A DNA stretch of 64,000 nucleotides from Symsagittifera roscoffensis. Taxonomy: Eukaryota; Xenacoelomorpha; Acoela; Convolutidae. The translations under genes were made by a program, and so were the position numbers. The stretch covers positions 8,686,027-8,750,026 of the forward strand of contig NC_087068.1 of NCBI RefSeq assembly GCF_963678635.1, read 5' to 3'. The notes under the pieces were generated by a model. That model was not told the origin of the DNA, did no database searches, and was given only the letters and a program-made list of their open reading frames with translations. Positions 30,666 to 44,250 of the stretch are shown in pieces; positions within the stretch are counted from its first letter, which is position 1; every line of letters starts with the position of its first letter.

Positions 30666-31865
30666 CCGCTGGTGATTTGTATGTGAATTTTATGTGGATT
30701 TCTAAAAATCATGTCCAATAAGGTCATTTTTTGCTAAAATTGATAAAGTAATCCAGTTAAAGAATATGTTGGAAACAAATACCTGACCAAAATGGTTGTT
30801 TTGTCAGTCTGATGTTTTGGGCTTTTTCTTTTTCCAGTTTTTTAAAGTTTTTTTTTCGGTCGGAATGTTTTGTTTTGTTAATTTTTTGGCTTTTGGATTA
30901 ACAACTTATCATTTGACATATTTAAAATTTAAACTTTGTTCTCTCTCAAGAAATTCATTTTGTGCTATCTATTTAAAACTGTTTTTTTGGCGTTAATCAA
31001 TTCTGCTTTTGAGACAAGGGAATATGTCGGCTGTTGTCACGTTTTCTCAAAATTTACGGCTAAATGATTTCTTCATCAATCTTGAAATAACTAGACATAA
31101 TTTTAACAATCCATCAATTATAAAAGCTCAGCTGATTAGCCAAACATTACAGTTTTTAGCGACGCTTCAGAGATGAAAACTTTTATTGATAGAAAGAATT
31201 TTTTGTCTGTATGCATTATCAATGTTCTAGGATAATAGTTGTAATAATAATCATAGTTATAATAATAGTTATAACAGTTATAATATCTGCTGAATTTTTG
31301 AGGTGTATGCCATGGGATATCTAGTTTCTGTCGGTTTTGTTTAACTTCTCTCAAAAAACTAAATTTGGAAAATAAAATCAATGACCTCTACATTTTCCTT
31401 CAATTCAATTCTGTTAAATGTTTAAGTTTAGGCACAAGTATCTTCTCGTTTCTTTTACTTTGCCGTCACCTTCACTAAGAATCCCTTCTCTATACAAAAC
31501 AAAGACAAAAATTGTGTACCTTAGCAAAGTGCTCTTAGAATAAATTTAAAATTTACGTGTACGAGCATTTGACTATGAGAAGTGTAACATTGACTAATTG
31601 ATAAAAAATTTGGTGTAACTATTGTTAATAGAAAGGGCCAACAAATGAAAAGGCGAAGGAGTTAACAAAAAAGGCTAAGTTTTTTTAAAATTCATTTCCA
31701 TGAGATGATTAGATACAAACATATGCATCTTTAATGAGCAACTACTTTGTTTTGTTGATAAAAACCCTTCAAAACTCTAAACTTTTACGCTCTAAATAGA
31801 TAAAAATTAGCTCTAATACATTACCAATTTTCTCCAAATTGTAATCCATTTATCTCTTTTTTATT

Positions 31866-33070
31866 TTTTGTTCCCACCATTGAAAATGGGGAGGAAATTT
31901 GTATTCGGGTGTGTTTTAGTTTTTTTACTTTTTGTTTTCCTCGTAAAATCAGCTATAACAAAAATCATTGGACCGGAATGATTGATAGATCAAATTGAAG
32001 CCCTTTTAGTTGTGATTCGAACGACTTTAAAATTTTTCAAAAAAGTTTACCAGTGTTGAAAAAAACTGGTTTGAAACTTTTGATTTTCGTCTTATTTCGA
32101 GCGAGTGGGTGAGCAGACTTACATTAGTTTATTTATGCTTAACTTTAGCTTCAAAAATTTAATTTTACGCAAATTAGGTTATTTTTTGGAGTTTTAAGCT
32201 TCATTTTGGAAATCAAAAAGTATTCAAAAATTTGGGAAAAAATTTGAAAAATTAAAAAAAAATTATAATTTTTTTTTGGTTTTTTGGTTACCAAAATTGT
32301 CTTCCATTTTGCATATTTTACAATGACTAACGAAAATACCTCAGCTATACTTTTTTGCTCAGATTCATTTATCACACTACGCCGAAAAAATAAAGACACT
32401 AGTTTGAAAAAATAATTTTATTGTAATTTTCTGAGACTAGTAGGAACATTCTGCGCTACTTGCTCAGTAACCGGCTATCCTTAAAAGAATATTGGATCTG
32501 CTGCACGTGAAATGGATGAGTGCTTTTGACAAGCATGCAAAATGACTAAGACGCAACATAAGTTAAAATAAAATGTTTTCTTAAGCACATGCGTATTTCT
32601 TAAGTTTTCATTCTCAAAATATACATATTTTAAAAAATATCACACAAAAGTATCACAAAAATATCACACGAAAAATTAATTTAGGAAATGAAGAGTTTTT
32701 GAACTGCTTATTCTAGATATTCATACCTTGAGTGTCTAGAAATGCATTTTTAAAGCTGTCAGATGAAAGAAATGAGTTTCTTATTTGGGTGAAAACATGA
32801 TCGTTTTTTTGCACTTTTCATGTATGACAAACTGTCTATCAAACAATTTTCATACAGGTTTCAAAGATATTTCTCAATGTACTCATCGGAAACTTTTTGG
32901 TAGTTGTTGTTCCGACCATTGAAAATGGGGAGAAATTTGTATTCGGATGTGTTTGAAGTGATAGACCAAATTGAAGACCTTTTAGTCGTTATTTCAACAA
33001 CATTGAAAAATGAAAATTGTCCCACTGCTGAGAAAACTGGTTTTAAAGATTTTTTATTGTTAGATCGCGT
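31866..33070 (+). repeat. Direct repeat pair with a CCATTGAAAATGGGGAG core
   Basis: Copy one starts at about 31870 (CCACCATTGAAAATGGGGAG, then AAATTTGTATTCGGGTGTGTTT) and copy two at about 32907 (CCGACCATTGAAAATGGGGA, then AAATTTGTATTCGGATGTGTTT). About 150 bp each is related. Related ends (GTTCCGACCA) also occur near 29748 and 35060. Confidence 0.65.
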
Positions 33071-33299
33071 AACGACCGTTAAATCATTTTTCTTAAAAGA
33101 TTTTCAGGCCTAGAAATTTTTTTTTCATAAAAAAATACCAATTGTGGATTTTTAATTTAGTGCTTCCTCGGCAATAAAGATTTACTAAAAGATATAAAAA
33201 AATTTAATGCAAAAAATGAAAAAAAAAAGATTTTTTTTTTCATTTTTGTTTGTCATTCTTTATTTGAAGACAAATAACGCGTTAGTATAATGAAACCGA

Positions 33300-33565
33300 T
33301 CGAAGCCCCCCCTCATTTATGGTTGCAAATTTTTTCAAAGGGTCCCCCCCCCCTTGGTATAACTTTACGACAACCATTTTTGCCTAACCAAACTCAAAAT
33401 TTTCTAAAGGCGCAAAAATATATAATTTTAAGGGGGGAGCGCGCGTCGAAAACACGCATTTGTTTAATCCGAATTTTTCAAAAGTACATTAAACGCTTTT
33501 TTGGCCTCTTTTACCAGCGGCGCAGAAAATTTCCCCTAGAAAAATTTATGCGCACGCCACTGCGG
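33300..33565 (-). repeat. Dispersed repeat family B, inverted copy
   Basis: Reverse-oriented relative to 17026 and 30284: AAAGGGTCCCCCC, GGGGGGAGCGCGCGTCGAAA, AAACGCTTTTTTGGCCTC and GCGGCGCAGAAAATTT. Short apparent frames here are not genes. Confidence 0.65.
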
Positions 33566-35769
33566 TAGTTTAAACAGTAAAACGAATGCCTTGACCTAAC
33601 TTAGCTGAACCAGTGATCCATTGTTCTAGTTAACGAAGACATGCTATCAATCAAGTGTTTCCTATTATCAGATATCTCTTTTAAGTTGAATCATCATCAG
33701 GGTAGGTATAATTTATATCCGAAGGGGTAACTAAATTGTAATTAATAGCGTACGACAAAAAGTCAAAACCATCTGTTTCAATTAAAATTTTCAAATTGTA
33801 CTTTCAGTGAGCAGAACACAGTCATTAAAATTGACAGACTGAAAGGCTTTTGTGAAGCGAGATCCTTGAAACAAACCCATTCATGAAGAAGATGTCAATT
33901 AATCTGATTTAGAGCTTTTCTCTGTGAAAGTTTAAAAAAATTAGGATTAAGAATTCCTGATGTAGCTTAGTCTCTGATCTGATGTGTTTATATTTAAGTG
34001 AGACTTTTTTTAATTGGCCGCGTTTTGGAATGATAGTCGTTTCATAGTTATTTTTGAACCTTTGCTCTGTCGATAATCAATTGAAAATTCAATTTAAATA
34101 AAAAGAAAACAGAATAATTGTTTTTGTACCGAAAATGAACTTTCATTTCAACCTCACCTAATTATTGGACTTCCTAATTTTATATGATATCTGTATGATG
34201 TTCGTTGTCTTAAAAAGGGCAAAAACCAAAAAAGAATTTTGCGTCTTGTACGTGTTGAAATTTAGAGGGGAAATAACAAGACTTCCCTTCAAGTGTAGAA
34301 CCTGAGATACAAAAAATTCTCTTTTTTTTCATTTTCTTTTAGTTTTGTCTTCATTTGAGCTATCAAAATATATAGACTAGGTTGACCTCAATACCTCAAT
34401 TTTCATCTTCCTGTTTCTCATCTGATAATCTGAGTATCTATCTCAGTTATGTGTATCATGTTTCAGAACTCGTTGCTTATTTCCAAACTAGGAAACTGAT
34501 AAAAAACTAAAAGACTGAATTTCCATTTGAATTCGGAAATCTGAGGCTCGTCAAGTTTTTGCTACTTCTGAAAGCAGTATGTAATAAAAACGCTTTTGGA
34601 TATTGTATCTGTCAACTAACAAAGTTACATTTAAAGTGTTAAGAATTCTGATCTTCAATGTTCTGACTAAGGTTAAGGCTGCACTGTTTTAAATTTAAAA
34701 AATAATCGAATGCTTATTATCAATATAAAGGTTTCAATCAAAAGTTCTGGAGAAGATTTATTGAACTTTTATGGCTTTGAATATTTGTGGTCGTTGGGAT
34801 GATATTTTCAGAAAATTTTCGAATATTTTGTTGAATAGTTTTTGAAGCAACTCTTTTGAATTAAATACAACCATATCATGGCAAAGCCCTCAATATTCCA
34901 ACGGCTGATTTCCGCGTCTGATGCAGTATCTTGGTAACCAATTTTGATAAAATGTGTAGTTTATTTTTTGAAAATTTCCAAAATTTTTCTAAAAAGAAGA
35001 TTTCTTTCTAAAAAAGAGCAAAAAAATTGCAATTTATTTGGATTATTTAGCTGGCCTCAATGTTCCGACCACTGAAATGGTGTTTTGAGTTTATTTATTT
35101 CCAGTGAAATTAGGTACCATAAAAGTAATTGGAACCAGTTGAGTGATATATTTTGTTGAAGCCTTTCAAATGTGATTGAAACGACATAAAAGATTTCCAA
35201 AAACTTCTCAAAATCTAAATAAACGGTTTGAAGCGTTTGCCTTTCTATACAATTCGAGCTATGAAAACAAACGTGCAAGTTTATCTAGGGCAACAATCTT
35301 TTATTTAGCTTGAAACCTAATTTTTCTACATTAAAATTAATTTTTGAAGCTTTTTTTTAGCACTTTATTGGCAAAACGATTCAAAAACAGTTGCTGTAAA
35401 ATGCTTGAAACGATTTAAGAAAAGTATTTTTTTGAACTTTTTGAACAATCCTATTTCTTTTTAATATGACAAATAATTTCAAATATGATTGTTTTTCTAA
35501 AAGTTTGACGTAGGCCCAAAGTTTTGTTTTTGATTTGTTGTTTAGATCACTCATCGCAACACAAACAAAAAACAATATACATCAAAAAAAGAATTGTTTT
35601 TTACTAACAGTTTTTCTTCATTATTGTGGTCGGAATGCTCTGCACTACTTGCACAACATGCTGCTCTTGTTTGTTTTGGAATGATTTTATGAACCGAATG
35701 AGTCCCACGACTCGCTGCTTTTATTACGCTACGCATTCATAAAAATATGGATTTTTTGCCGAATGAGTT

Positions 35770-36093
35770 TTGCAAACTGGCAATTTTTAAACTTCCTTCT
35801 CTAACTCATAAAATGTAGCAGATGAAATAACATTTTAGCTTTGAACTCTGTGCGTCATTTTTTTCAGATGGTTCAATTTTCATCACAAATTGTTTGGATA
35901 CAAAGTCAAAATTTATTGAAAAAAAAATAATACCAAACACAAATGATTCGTTACTTTCTTTAAAAATCAGAGCAATAATTAAACTTGAAATTCATTTTCG
36001 TAATCATTTGTTTTGTAACATAAGTTTTTCTCAGACACTTCATAGGGTAGCCAGAACATTGAGGGATTTGCCTTGAGACGAGCAATTTTTATG
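35770..36093 (+). repeat. Family A right-end fragment
   Basis: Ends CCAGAACATTGAGGGATTTG followed by CCTTGAGACGAGCA at 36051-36085, matching the family A right terminus found at 20118, 22680 and 45169. Confidence 0.6.
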
Positions 36094-36094
36094 C

Positions 36095-36370
36095 TGGCGC
36101 ACAGACAATTCGGCCAACGACAATTCGGCCAACGACAATTCAGCCAAATTGAAATTCAGACAATTCAGCCAAAAGTATACAAACATTCTGCCAGTTTTTG
36201 CAAAACGCTAGATTCAAAAGAAAAAATCAGAATTAGAGTTGTTTCTCGGTTTGAGTTCGCCGGTGGACGCGCTACGTGCTACTGCGGCGGTCACTATTAT
36301 TGGCTGAATTGTTTGAATTTCATATCAGCTGAATTGTTTTTGGCCGAATTATTTGGACGCGGTTCATGCT
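36095..36370. repeat. Foldback element with tandem ACAATTCGGCCAACG units
   Basis: The left arm has ACAATTCGGCCAACG repeated, then CAATTCAGCCAA; the right arm (~36298-36358) has the reverse complements TTGGCTGAATTGTTTG and TTGGCCGAATTATTTGG. The plus-strand frame HRQFGQRQFGQRQFSQ is only the translation of the repeat. Confidence 0.75.
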
Positions 36371-37540
36371 ACATGGGTCCGCTACAGAGAAATTGTGCTC
36401 GCTAATTAATTTTGACTTCTGGGTTTCAATATTTTGCAGATGTAGGAGAAATTATTCGGCGCTTTGATCGCACTCATTGAATATTTGGTATCATAATTTT
36501 GTAAATGATATTTTGGTTTTTTCAATAAAAATATGTTATTAATCTCAAGTTCTCGAGTTTTGTTATTTACTAAGTCCTGAATTTCCTTTGTTTCATTTAT
36601 CGGCAGGTTCATAAGAACTTGTTTATCTTGGAGGTCATTGAAACTATACGTAACTGCGTCCGGCAAACAATCAAAACCATCTGCTCTTATTAAAACGTGC
36701 AGATGTTTACCATAGAGCGAAAAACTACATGTTCATTGAAAAGGGTTGTCTGAATTGTATTCAGTAAAAATATCTAAAGCAGACGTGCTTAAGAACATTT
36801 CTCAGCTCAAGTTCCTGTTTTTAGAGATATCAGCTGCAAATACGGATAAGAAAGCACAATTGTAAAACTATTTAAAAAGCTGATAAGATGTTTGGAAGAA
36901 ATTTATGATTCGAATCTGAATATTAAGTTGAAGACAACATTTATAATAAGTTCGAGATCGTTTCTTTTTTTTTCCACATACTGTTTTTTCCGCGCGTGCT
37001 AACTGAAGTTTTGGGTGTTAGGTGTTAGAACTGAACGCACTTTCAGAAAAAAGATTTATGGTTATTCGACTGAAATTGTGAATGTGAAATAGTAGCAAAG
37101 AGAGGCTATGGTTTGTCAGCGAGTCAGGCCCCTGACGGAAGAAAGCGTCCCTAAACTCACGCATTCCCTAAATCCACCCCTGTCAGGGTGATTTCTTCGT
37201 TTTTATGTTTTTGAAAAAAAGTTTTTTTTTTGATATTTGATATATAAAAATGATATTTTACATACTTAAAATGATAATACGGTTTTTTTGAGGAAAAATA
37301 AGGATATAACTTGAGTTACATTATTAGTATTTGAATTATTAATAATCAAATTATTAATATTTGATTAAATTTGTTCCCGCGACATATGCCCACACGCCAT
37401 GTTAAGTACACTATGATCTGTTTCTCACTTAAAAACTGGTTCTGAAAACGAGCGTCCATCTGTCCAATTTGCAAGTGTTTTTGAGTCGGATTAATTTGCA
37501 GCTGGTGAATATCAAACCCTTGTAATTTAAACAAATTTGA

Positions 37541-37770
37541 TCACAATTGAGAAATTGTATCTACTTAAAAATGCCCCCTTTCAACAAAGGGGGACAATTT
37601 TTCAAAGTAGGTTAAGTGAATTGAATTCTCGACTAATCAGAAGGTTTTAAAATTCGAAATCCACAACGAACGCTCAAGAGCTAATTTACAAATAAAAATT
37701 ACTGCTTTCATTTATAGAGTACACAGCTTTTTAGTAGATAACAAAGGGAAGACGATTGTTAAGTAGATCC
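37541..37770. repeat. Small foldback element around a CCCCCTTT/AAAGGGGG hairpin
   Basis: TCTACTTAAAAATGCCCCCT, then CAAC, then AAAGGGGGACAATTTTT forms a short hairpin. Related sequence with a CCCCC...GGGGG stem occurs at about 24765 and 46711. Confidence 0.5.
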
Positions 37771-39339
37771 GAGAGATTTTTCTGAAGCTTTGGACCAAAG
37801 AAGATATAATTCTCGGACTATTTTTTAGAGTTTTTTTCGAAACCTGTTAAATGAAAAGATTGAACTAACTTGAATTGGATGAAATTTCTTCCAAAAGCAA
37901 TTATCCTAACCTTTCTTCCAAAACCGGAACAACCTATTTCTGTACACCAATATCTCTTTGAACAAACGTTGCCAATACTTGTATTCAATAGTTGCCAAAT
38001 AACACTACTTCTTAGGAAAACTATTCTAAGGAGAATGAAGACCACCTAGTTTTGCTTCTAAGTTATCTCAAAGTAAAGGTCATCAAAAAATGCATATTCT
38101 TCTCCGCCTACGCCAAGCTTGAACTTTAATATTTCTAATTTTTTTTCTAACAAGCTAAAAGACAAAATGGGATCTTGAAGGCTTTGCGCTGTCAATTTTA
38201 CAAGCTCATTCTAAAATCAAGGCTTCACCTCATTTTAAGAAGAACCAAATATTGAAGATTTCAACGTCATTATTAAAAATGTTTCCTAATTCTCATTAAT
38301 GCATAAATGCTTTTCCGTTTTTGCTTTTTTTTCTTCAAAATTTAATCGATTTAGAGTATTTCATTTAATAAAGTTTTATGCCTTTTCCAGAAAAAATTTT
38401 TTCGAAAGAAATAGGAGGAAAAATATTTTGATAGATATGTTTTTGATTATGGATAGGTTACAAAATTTTTTTTATACTTCAAAATTCAGATGGAAACAAT
38501 GATCGGTAAATTATATTGCCGCATATATTTTTTGCCTCTAATAATCAAGAGCCCTGTTAAGTCACATTTGATTTTTTCATTAGATTTTTAAGAAAAAAAA
38601 ATCACTAAATTGGCAATCGACTAAATTATTTACTAGTTCAGAAAAGACCAACGATTTTGATTGATGAGAGAAAAAAGGCAATTTTTGTAATGGAAACAAT
38701 TTATATTATGAATATCTTATATCTAGGAGTTCTGTAATTTTCCGGAGTAAATGAAGAAACGAAACTCGATGAATTGATGCGCAAAATAAAAACTAGGTTT
38801 AGTGTTTATCTTAATGCATGTCAATGTAATAAGAAAATAGAAATAAATTAGTTAAAATTACCAAAATGCCGAATTCGCGGAAGAATGAAGTTTTCCCGAA
38901 AAAACCAGTGGATAAACTTTTCTAATGAAAACATCAAAAGAGTTAAATTTTGAAATTTGGTAATTAAAATTTTATAAAATTTGGTTAGAAGCAAACTTGA
39001 TGAAGGCAAATTTAGATATAAAATCTACGTTTTATGATTTGAATTTTTCCATTCCTTCCTGGTATTTGACATCTCGCCATTTCAGAAAAAAAGTTTTAAA
39101 TGTTGCAAAAAGTTGCAATGCATCTATAGACAGGGTGATTTTCAAAGTTTTCCCCGTCCAATTTACCAATCAAACTTGCCTGTTCGTTTGCTTCAAAAGC
39201 ACTTTTTGAAATTTTTAAAGATTAATCAATTAAAAACGAATGTATTAAAATCATATCAAATTGTTAAGACACTATGATGGGCCTGGCCTCTACCTGATCT
39301 GCCAATGATGAAATGGCTTGTCAAATCATGATAAAAAAC

Positions 39340-40320
39340 AAAAGCTTCATTTCAAACCTACCCGGGTTCACCGAAAAAAAACGCTTATCTTACATTTCCA
39401 TACACCGAAAAGGCTTATCATACAATTCCATACATCAAATGTATGGAAAAATGCTATTCATACAATTTTCATACCATTTCAAAAAATCATTAAAAAAAGA
39501 TTCCAACTAGTTTCTGCGGCTAATTAAACCAAACAAAACAGTCTGTTGATGAAACAGTCTGTTGATTTCTTTTTTTGGAAAAAATGGTTATCATAAATTT
39601 TCCATATAAAAAAATTGAATGACTAGTTGGTTACAACAAAAATTTTTCGAAGTAATATTGAAATTGCCCCCAACTTTTTTCTATTTTTTTTTCAACCGCA
39701 AATCATTTTTTGTACCCAAACAAACATTTTCCAAAAAAAATTGCATGCAAATTTTAATTTTTTTTCTGCATAACGTAGTCCTAGATACACAAAAATTGGA
39801 TTTTTCCCCGTTCCGCTGGATAACTTTTTCAAACAGGCTAAAAACTCCTTCTTCTTTTGCATGGCATGTTTATATATGCCTTGATCAATGTCTGATAATT
39901 TGAAAATTCTAATTTCAAAAATAATCATCTTTGAAATTTTTTGCCAAACTTTTTAAGTTTGATGCTTTTATTATATGATTTGTTAAGAGAACTCTTACAC
40001 AATTCAGGTCGTTTCCAATGCATTGAAAATTCCAGATGATGAACCCTTTGGTTTTGAGAACTGAACCACTCTAGTTTTGAGTAAACTATGGTATAAGTCA
40101 CTTGTGTTCGGTCATGAACACATCCCAAAAATTATGAGAATTTTTTTTATAAATCAACTTTTTGGTTTATGAAAAAATGCTCGTCCTACAATTTCCATTT
40201 ATAAAAAAATGTTTAAATTTTTCCGTATCTATGGAATTCTAAGAAATTGTATGATAAGCTATTTTCCATATATATGAAAATTGTATGGTACGTTTTATGG
40301 TCAACCTGGAAAACCAACAG
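39340..40320. repeat. Loose inverted repeat region (CCATACA words)
   Basis: Repeated TACAATTCCATACA words near 39390-39470 face complementary ATTGTATGATAAGC and AAAATTGTATGGTACG words at 40245-40290. ACCCGGGTTCACCG near 39361 resembles the complement of GGTCAACCTGG at 40302. This could be a diverged transposon of about 1 kb. Frames inside are not supported as genes. Confidence 0.4.
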
Positions 40321-41164
40321 AACACTTATGACAAAAATTTCCGGGTAAACAATTAGAAATTATCTTGATTCTGTAAACTTGTCATTTTGCTTAAAAGTGT
40401 TAAATTATTGAAATTTGTCGTTTTGTTCTCGGATGATACGTTTAATTCTGTTGTATTTTTAAAACACTGTTTTAATATACTTTTTTTGAGCTAGAAGCAA
40501 GGTTGTCAGAACATTTGTGAAGCTTGGTCATCAACTGATTATTATTATGTTTACACCAGTTGAACAGACTTTCAGGTCAAACAACAGATGCCGTACTGTT
40601 ATTTATGATTGTCCCTTTTTCCATACTTTTCCTAATCACTATTGAGCTGTTCGACGGGACTTTTTGATAGCTAAAACTTATAAATATTTGCTTTTAAAAG
40701 GTATCTAACAAGGTATTTCTGCTTGAGTCCCGGAGCTTCTCAGAAAATAATCTACTGTGGCATATTTTGCAATTGATTATGTCTTCAGCGCAGCTGAATC
40801 TGAAAAAGAGTATAAATCACTTCAAATGAAAGCTTTTTGGGATAAAAGTGTGATTAAGTTAGTCAATTCAAAAACGAGGGAGAATATGGAGTCAAACTAA
40901 ATGATTTTCAGCTTCCAAATACATGTCGACCATAATGGCTTGATAAGAATCCTGTAAATAAAAGTACGCCCAGTTTCAAAAATTAGCCCGGTGACAAGTT
41001 ATTTGAAATTTGCCATTTTTAAATAGTTTATTAAGAAAGATATAAAATATTTAAAAGCGGCATACTATTTTTTTTTCGAGGAACAACCGGATATTTTTGT
41101 TATTTTTCCAATGAACAATTGGAAAGAGGGGGTGCGCAATTGTTTATTGACAATAAACAATTGG

Positions 41165-41222
41165 AACTAGAAGCAGGAGGGCTGGATGTGAGGAGGAAGG
41201 GGCGGCGGAGGGGGGGGGGGTT
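41165..41222 (+). repeat. G-rich tract
   Basis: Runs of G separated by short spacers, ending in GGAGGGGGGGGGG. It could fold as a G-quadruplex on the + strand. Intronic. Confidence 0.6.
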
Positions 41223-42422
41223 TCGGAACATTCGGTTTCGAAACATTCAGATTTTGAGCTCCCTTAACTATAACATTACTTTTGAGTCCATCTCTAGAAA
41301 ATCTTAAGGTTTTTTCATATTAAAATTTGCAAAATAAGGTGCTTAGAAACTCTTTTGGAAAATTTGAGCATCCAAATTTTGAGAAAGACTGTTTTCTGCA
41401 AAACTTGCAAAACTGGGTTTTTCTAAGTTAAATACTTAATTAGGATCCAAGTCACTCACATTATAAAAGACGGCGAAATTACTTTCTTATTTTTTCTACG
41501 TTATTTCAATGAATAAATTCAGCTGCCATCCGTCTTTCAAGTCATAAATCATTTTTTGAGCAAAATATTTTTGTTACTTTTGGTCGCATTTGCATTTGTC
41601 AGAGAAAATGAAACGCGAAATTGATCAATAAATCTTTGTTCATTTCACAGAATGTGGTCACTTCAATTTTTATCTTGTTCGATTTGCAACCTTATCGAAT
41701 TTACCTTCTACTATTGAACTTTCCTTAGTCGTAAGATGAAAAAAAAATCACTAAGGGTTTGTTATCAACAACATCAAAGATTAATAACGGATGCTAAGAA
41801 TTTGAAGGAAAGTAAAAAAATTAGTCCAACCTCTGCTATTTTAGTCCAAACTATGCTATTTTTTTTTGGTTTCGATGTTGCTATATTAAACTTTCCTCCT
41901 CCCAACACCAAGATGCTTTCAGTAAATCTCTTTTTTTTAAGGTTGTCTTCGCACTTTTGCAGAACTCCAATATAAGTACAATAATTCTGAACATTAAAAT
42001 TCCAAATTTCAAGGGAAAGTAGGAATAACCGTGATTTGTTCCAACATCTCAAAAAAAAGAAGGAGATATCCTGGCTAAATTTTTCGATCACTTCAGGTTA
42101 CTCACAAAAAGAAAATGGTATCATGTGAAAGTCCTCCTCTAAGTCGTTTATTTATATTAGTGAAAACACTTTCAATATTTTTGTAGTATTTAGTTTCTCA
42201 AATTAGCGAGTGAAAATAACAGAGAGGAATAAGTGGGAATGGGTACTGACAAACAAGGCTTCAAAAAATTTTTCATAAATTCTCAAGTAGGTTTGCAACC
42301 ACCCCTTCCTCCCTGTTTTCGTTAGGAAATTTGTTTTTGAAATGTTTTTCCAAATAAATTCTAGGTCAGAACATTGTGTGTAACAGTAACAACTATACTT
42401 GAAAAGAAAACTTTTTTTTCAG

Positions 42423-43258
42423 GAATTCGTCTCACAATGAATTTTCTCCTACCAAATACAGTGTGGGAAGTTCTCAACCTCAGTTCGAAACACGTGTGTG
42501 AAGACTACGGCGACGGAATCGGCAACTTCTCCGCTATAATTTATTCAATTCGGGTTCGGAGACGAAGTCAATTCTATGTAGCCAACATTATCATACCGAG
42601 CGTCGCAATCAGCTACTTAACAGTGTTTAACTTCATAATACCATGTGAGGCTGGTGAAAAAATTAGCTACGGGGTCACTATTTTTCTGTCTCAAACCGTT
42701 AACTTGATGCTAGTTTCCGAACTTATGCCACGAGGCGGGAAAAGTGTCCCGATTTTGGGACAATACCTGCTAACTTCAATAATTTTCATCGTTTTGTGTC
42801 TTTTGACGACGATTGAAATCATCTCGATTTACGCCAACCCATTCCCAGAAAACGCTATAGGTCAACGCAAACTGAAGTTTATTTTGAAAAGGTTAACCCC
42901 AATTATGGGGCCAAAACTGCCGAGAAAAATGAAAAAGGTATGCAAGGTCAACCCTGAAATCGAAACTGCAATTGCCAATCTGCATGTCAATGGAAACGCT
43001 GTTCTAAAGGAACAAAAACGCGACCCAAAGAAAACCAATGGACAAATTCACTACTCTACAAAGACAACTTGCAATAACAACGAGGAATACCAGAAGATGA
43101 CCAAGCGTGAAGAAATAATTATTGCATGCGAAACTCTGAACAGATTCGGGCTCTTTTGTTCGTTCACGTTTTTGACTGTCCTGACTTTTGTTTACATAAT
43201 GTTGTTGACTCACCAATCAGGCGCGGAGCCTCCGCAAAATTTGATGTTGGCCGTTTGA
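42423..43258 (+). CDS. Nicotinic acetylcholine receptor-like subunit, last exon (loop C, TM1-TM4)
   Basis: The acceptor AG is at 42421-42422 and the stop TGA at 43256-43258; 278 residues including the junction Gly. Residues 1-50 complete the extracellular domain. The loop C region reads SSKHVCEDYGDG: one Cys, not the vicinal Cys pair that defines alpha subunits. TM1 is at 51-74. TM2 reads EK-ISYGVTIFLSQTVNLMLV-SE: Glu at -1', Leu at 9', Glu at 20', no Pro-Ala insertion, all typical of a cation channel; polar Gln 11' and Asn 14' are unusual. TM3 is ~109-133 and the intracellular loop (~105 aa) is short and basic. TM4 is ~240-263 (LNRFGLFCSFTFLTVLTFVY), with a short extracellular tail. It should form a plasma-membrane pentamer with other subunits. 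Placement as a non-alpha subunit is inference from loop C; a divergent invertebrate lineage is possible. Confidence 0.95.
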
Positions 43259-43365
43259 AAACAAATAATTACCCAGGAAAACTAACTTTAGACCATGTGT
43301 ATCAACTTAAGTGTTTTAGTTTGTAACTATTTTGAAAATGAAATATTATGTTTTTCACTTTTTTT

Positions 43366-43371
43366 ATTAAA
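43366..43371 (+). terminator. Possible polyadenylation signal ATTAAA
   Basis: ATTAAA lies about 108 bp after the receptor stop codon, after a T-rich stretch. Such hexamers are common in AT-rich DNA. Confidence 0.25.
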
Positions 43372-44250
43372 AAGGATAAAGCATAAAAAAATTGAAAATG
43401 CACATCCAGATAACAAACAAACTCTATGACTGGATTAAAAAATTTACCGAAAGTTCCAAGTATTCTAAAGGAAGAAGATAAAGCAACCATCAAGATCAAA
43501 CCATGTTAAGAAGCTCCTTTTGACGGTTTTATCAATAAGCGATAATTTTTGATCATTTAGTTTGCGTGCTTTTGCTTTTCCTCAAAAAACAGAAGTAAGA
43601 CTGCATAGCAAATCAATGTTGCAGCAAACTGCAGTTTTAAAGCATAAAAATTTGCGATAATCAGAGCATAGGAGTAAGTTTTTCAATGGCAACAGCCAAA
43701 ATGATGCAAAAACTGGATCATGGTCTTGAGAAAAAAAATGTTTTCTTTTGCAGTTTTATATTGCAGTTTCATTGCAAGGACTAATCCGATATAAATTTTC
43801 AGGATAATTGAATTACCGAAAATTATACAAAAGGCCAAAAATCATAAACAATTTTTTAAAAATCTACAACAATTAAACTGAGTCTATGAACAAGTTTTTT
43901 AAAATAGCATTTAATTGAAAAACGATCAAAACGATGTATTTCAGAGGAAAACAGACATACCCGCTGTTTCTACGAAATCCATTCTCCAATTAAAAAACCC
44001 TTCTATCCAATTTAAAAAGGAAAAAATTTTAAAGCGTTTTTTTTTCTTCAAAAAACAGATTTAATAAACAAATTCAAGCGAAAAATAATGAAACCTTAAA
44101 AACGGCTCCAACCAAAATTTTTTTGATTATTTCGTCAATTTTTAAGGTGAATTACTGCTTTTTAAGGTCTGTGGAGTAGTGTTTGCTTTCAAAAAATTAA
44201 TGCATGTTTCGAACAAATACAAGTTTTGTTTTAGAGAAATGAAAGAAAAA
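43372..44250. other. 3' flank of the receptor gene, nothing recognised
   Basis: AT-rich DNA without coding signal or clear repeat structure. Confidence 0.4.

Larger units (their letters stand above)
29399..42422 (+). other. Receptor intron (13,024 bp) between exons B and C
   Basis: Bounded by GT (29399) and a TTTTTTTTCAG acceptor. The DNA is AT-rich and repeat-filled; the recognised repeats are listed separately. Long parts (29400-30280, 30670-31865, 33570-35770, 36400-37540, 37760-39340, 40330-42420) hold no supported feature. Confidence 0.9.

Noticed and set aside
36073-36405. 110-aa frame with QFGQRQFGQRQFSQ
   Set aside because: Translation of the foldback repeat units.
41736-42091. Opposing frames before receptor exon C
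   Set aside because: AT-rich intronic DNA, low complexity, no motif or phase agreement with the receptor.
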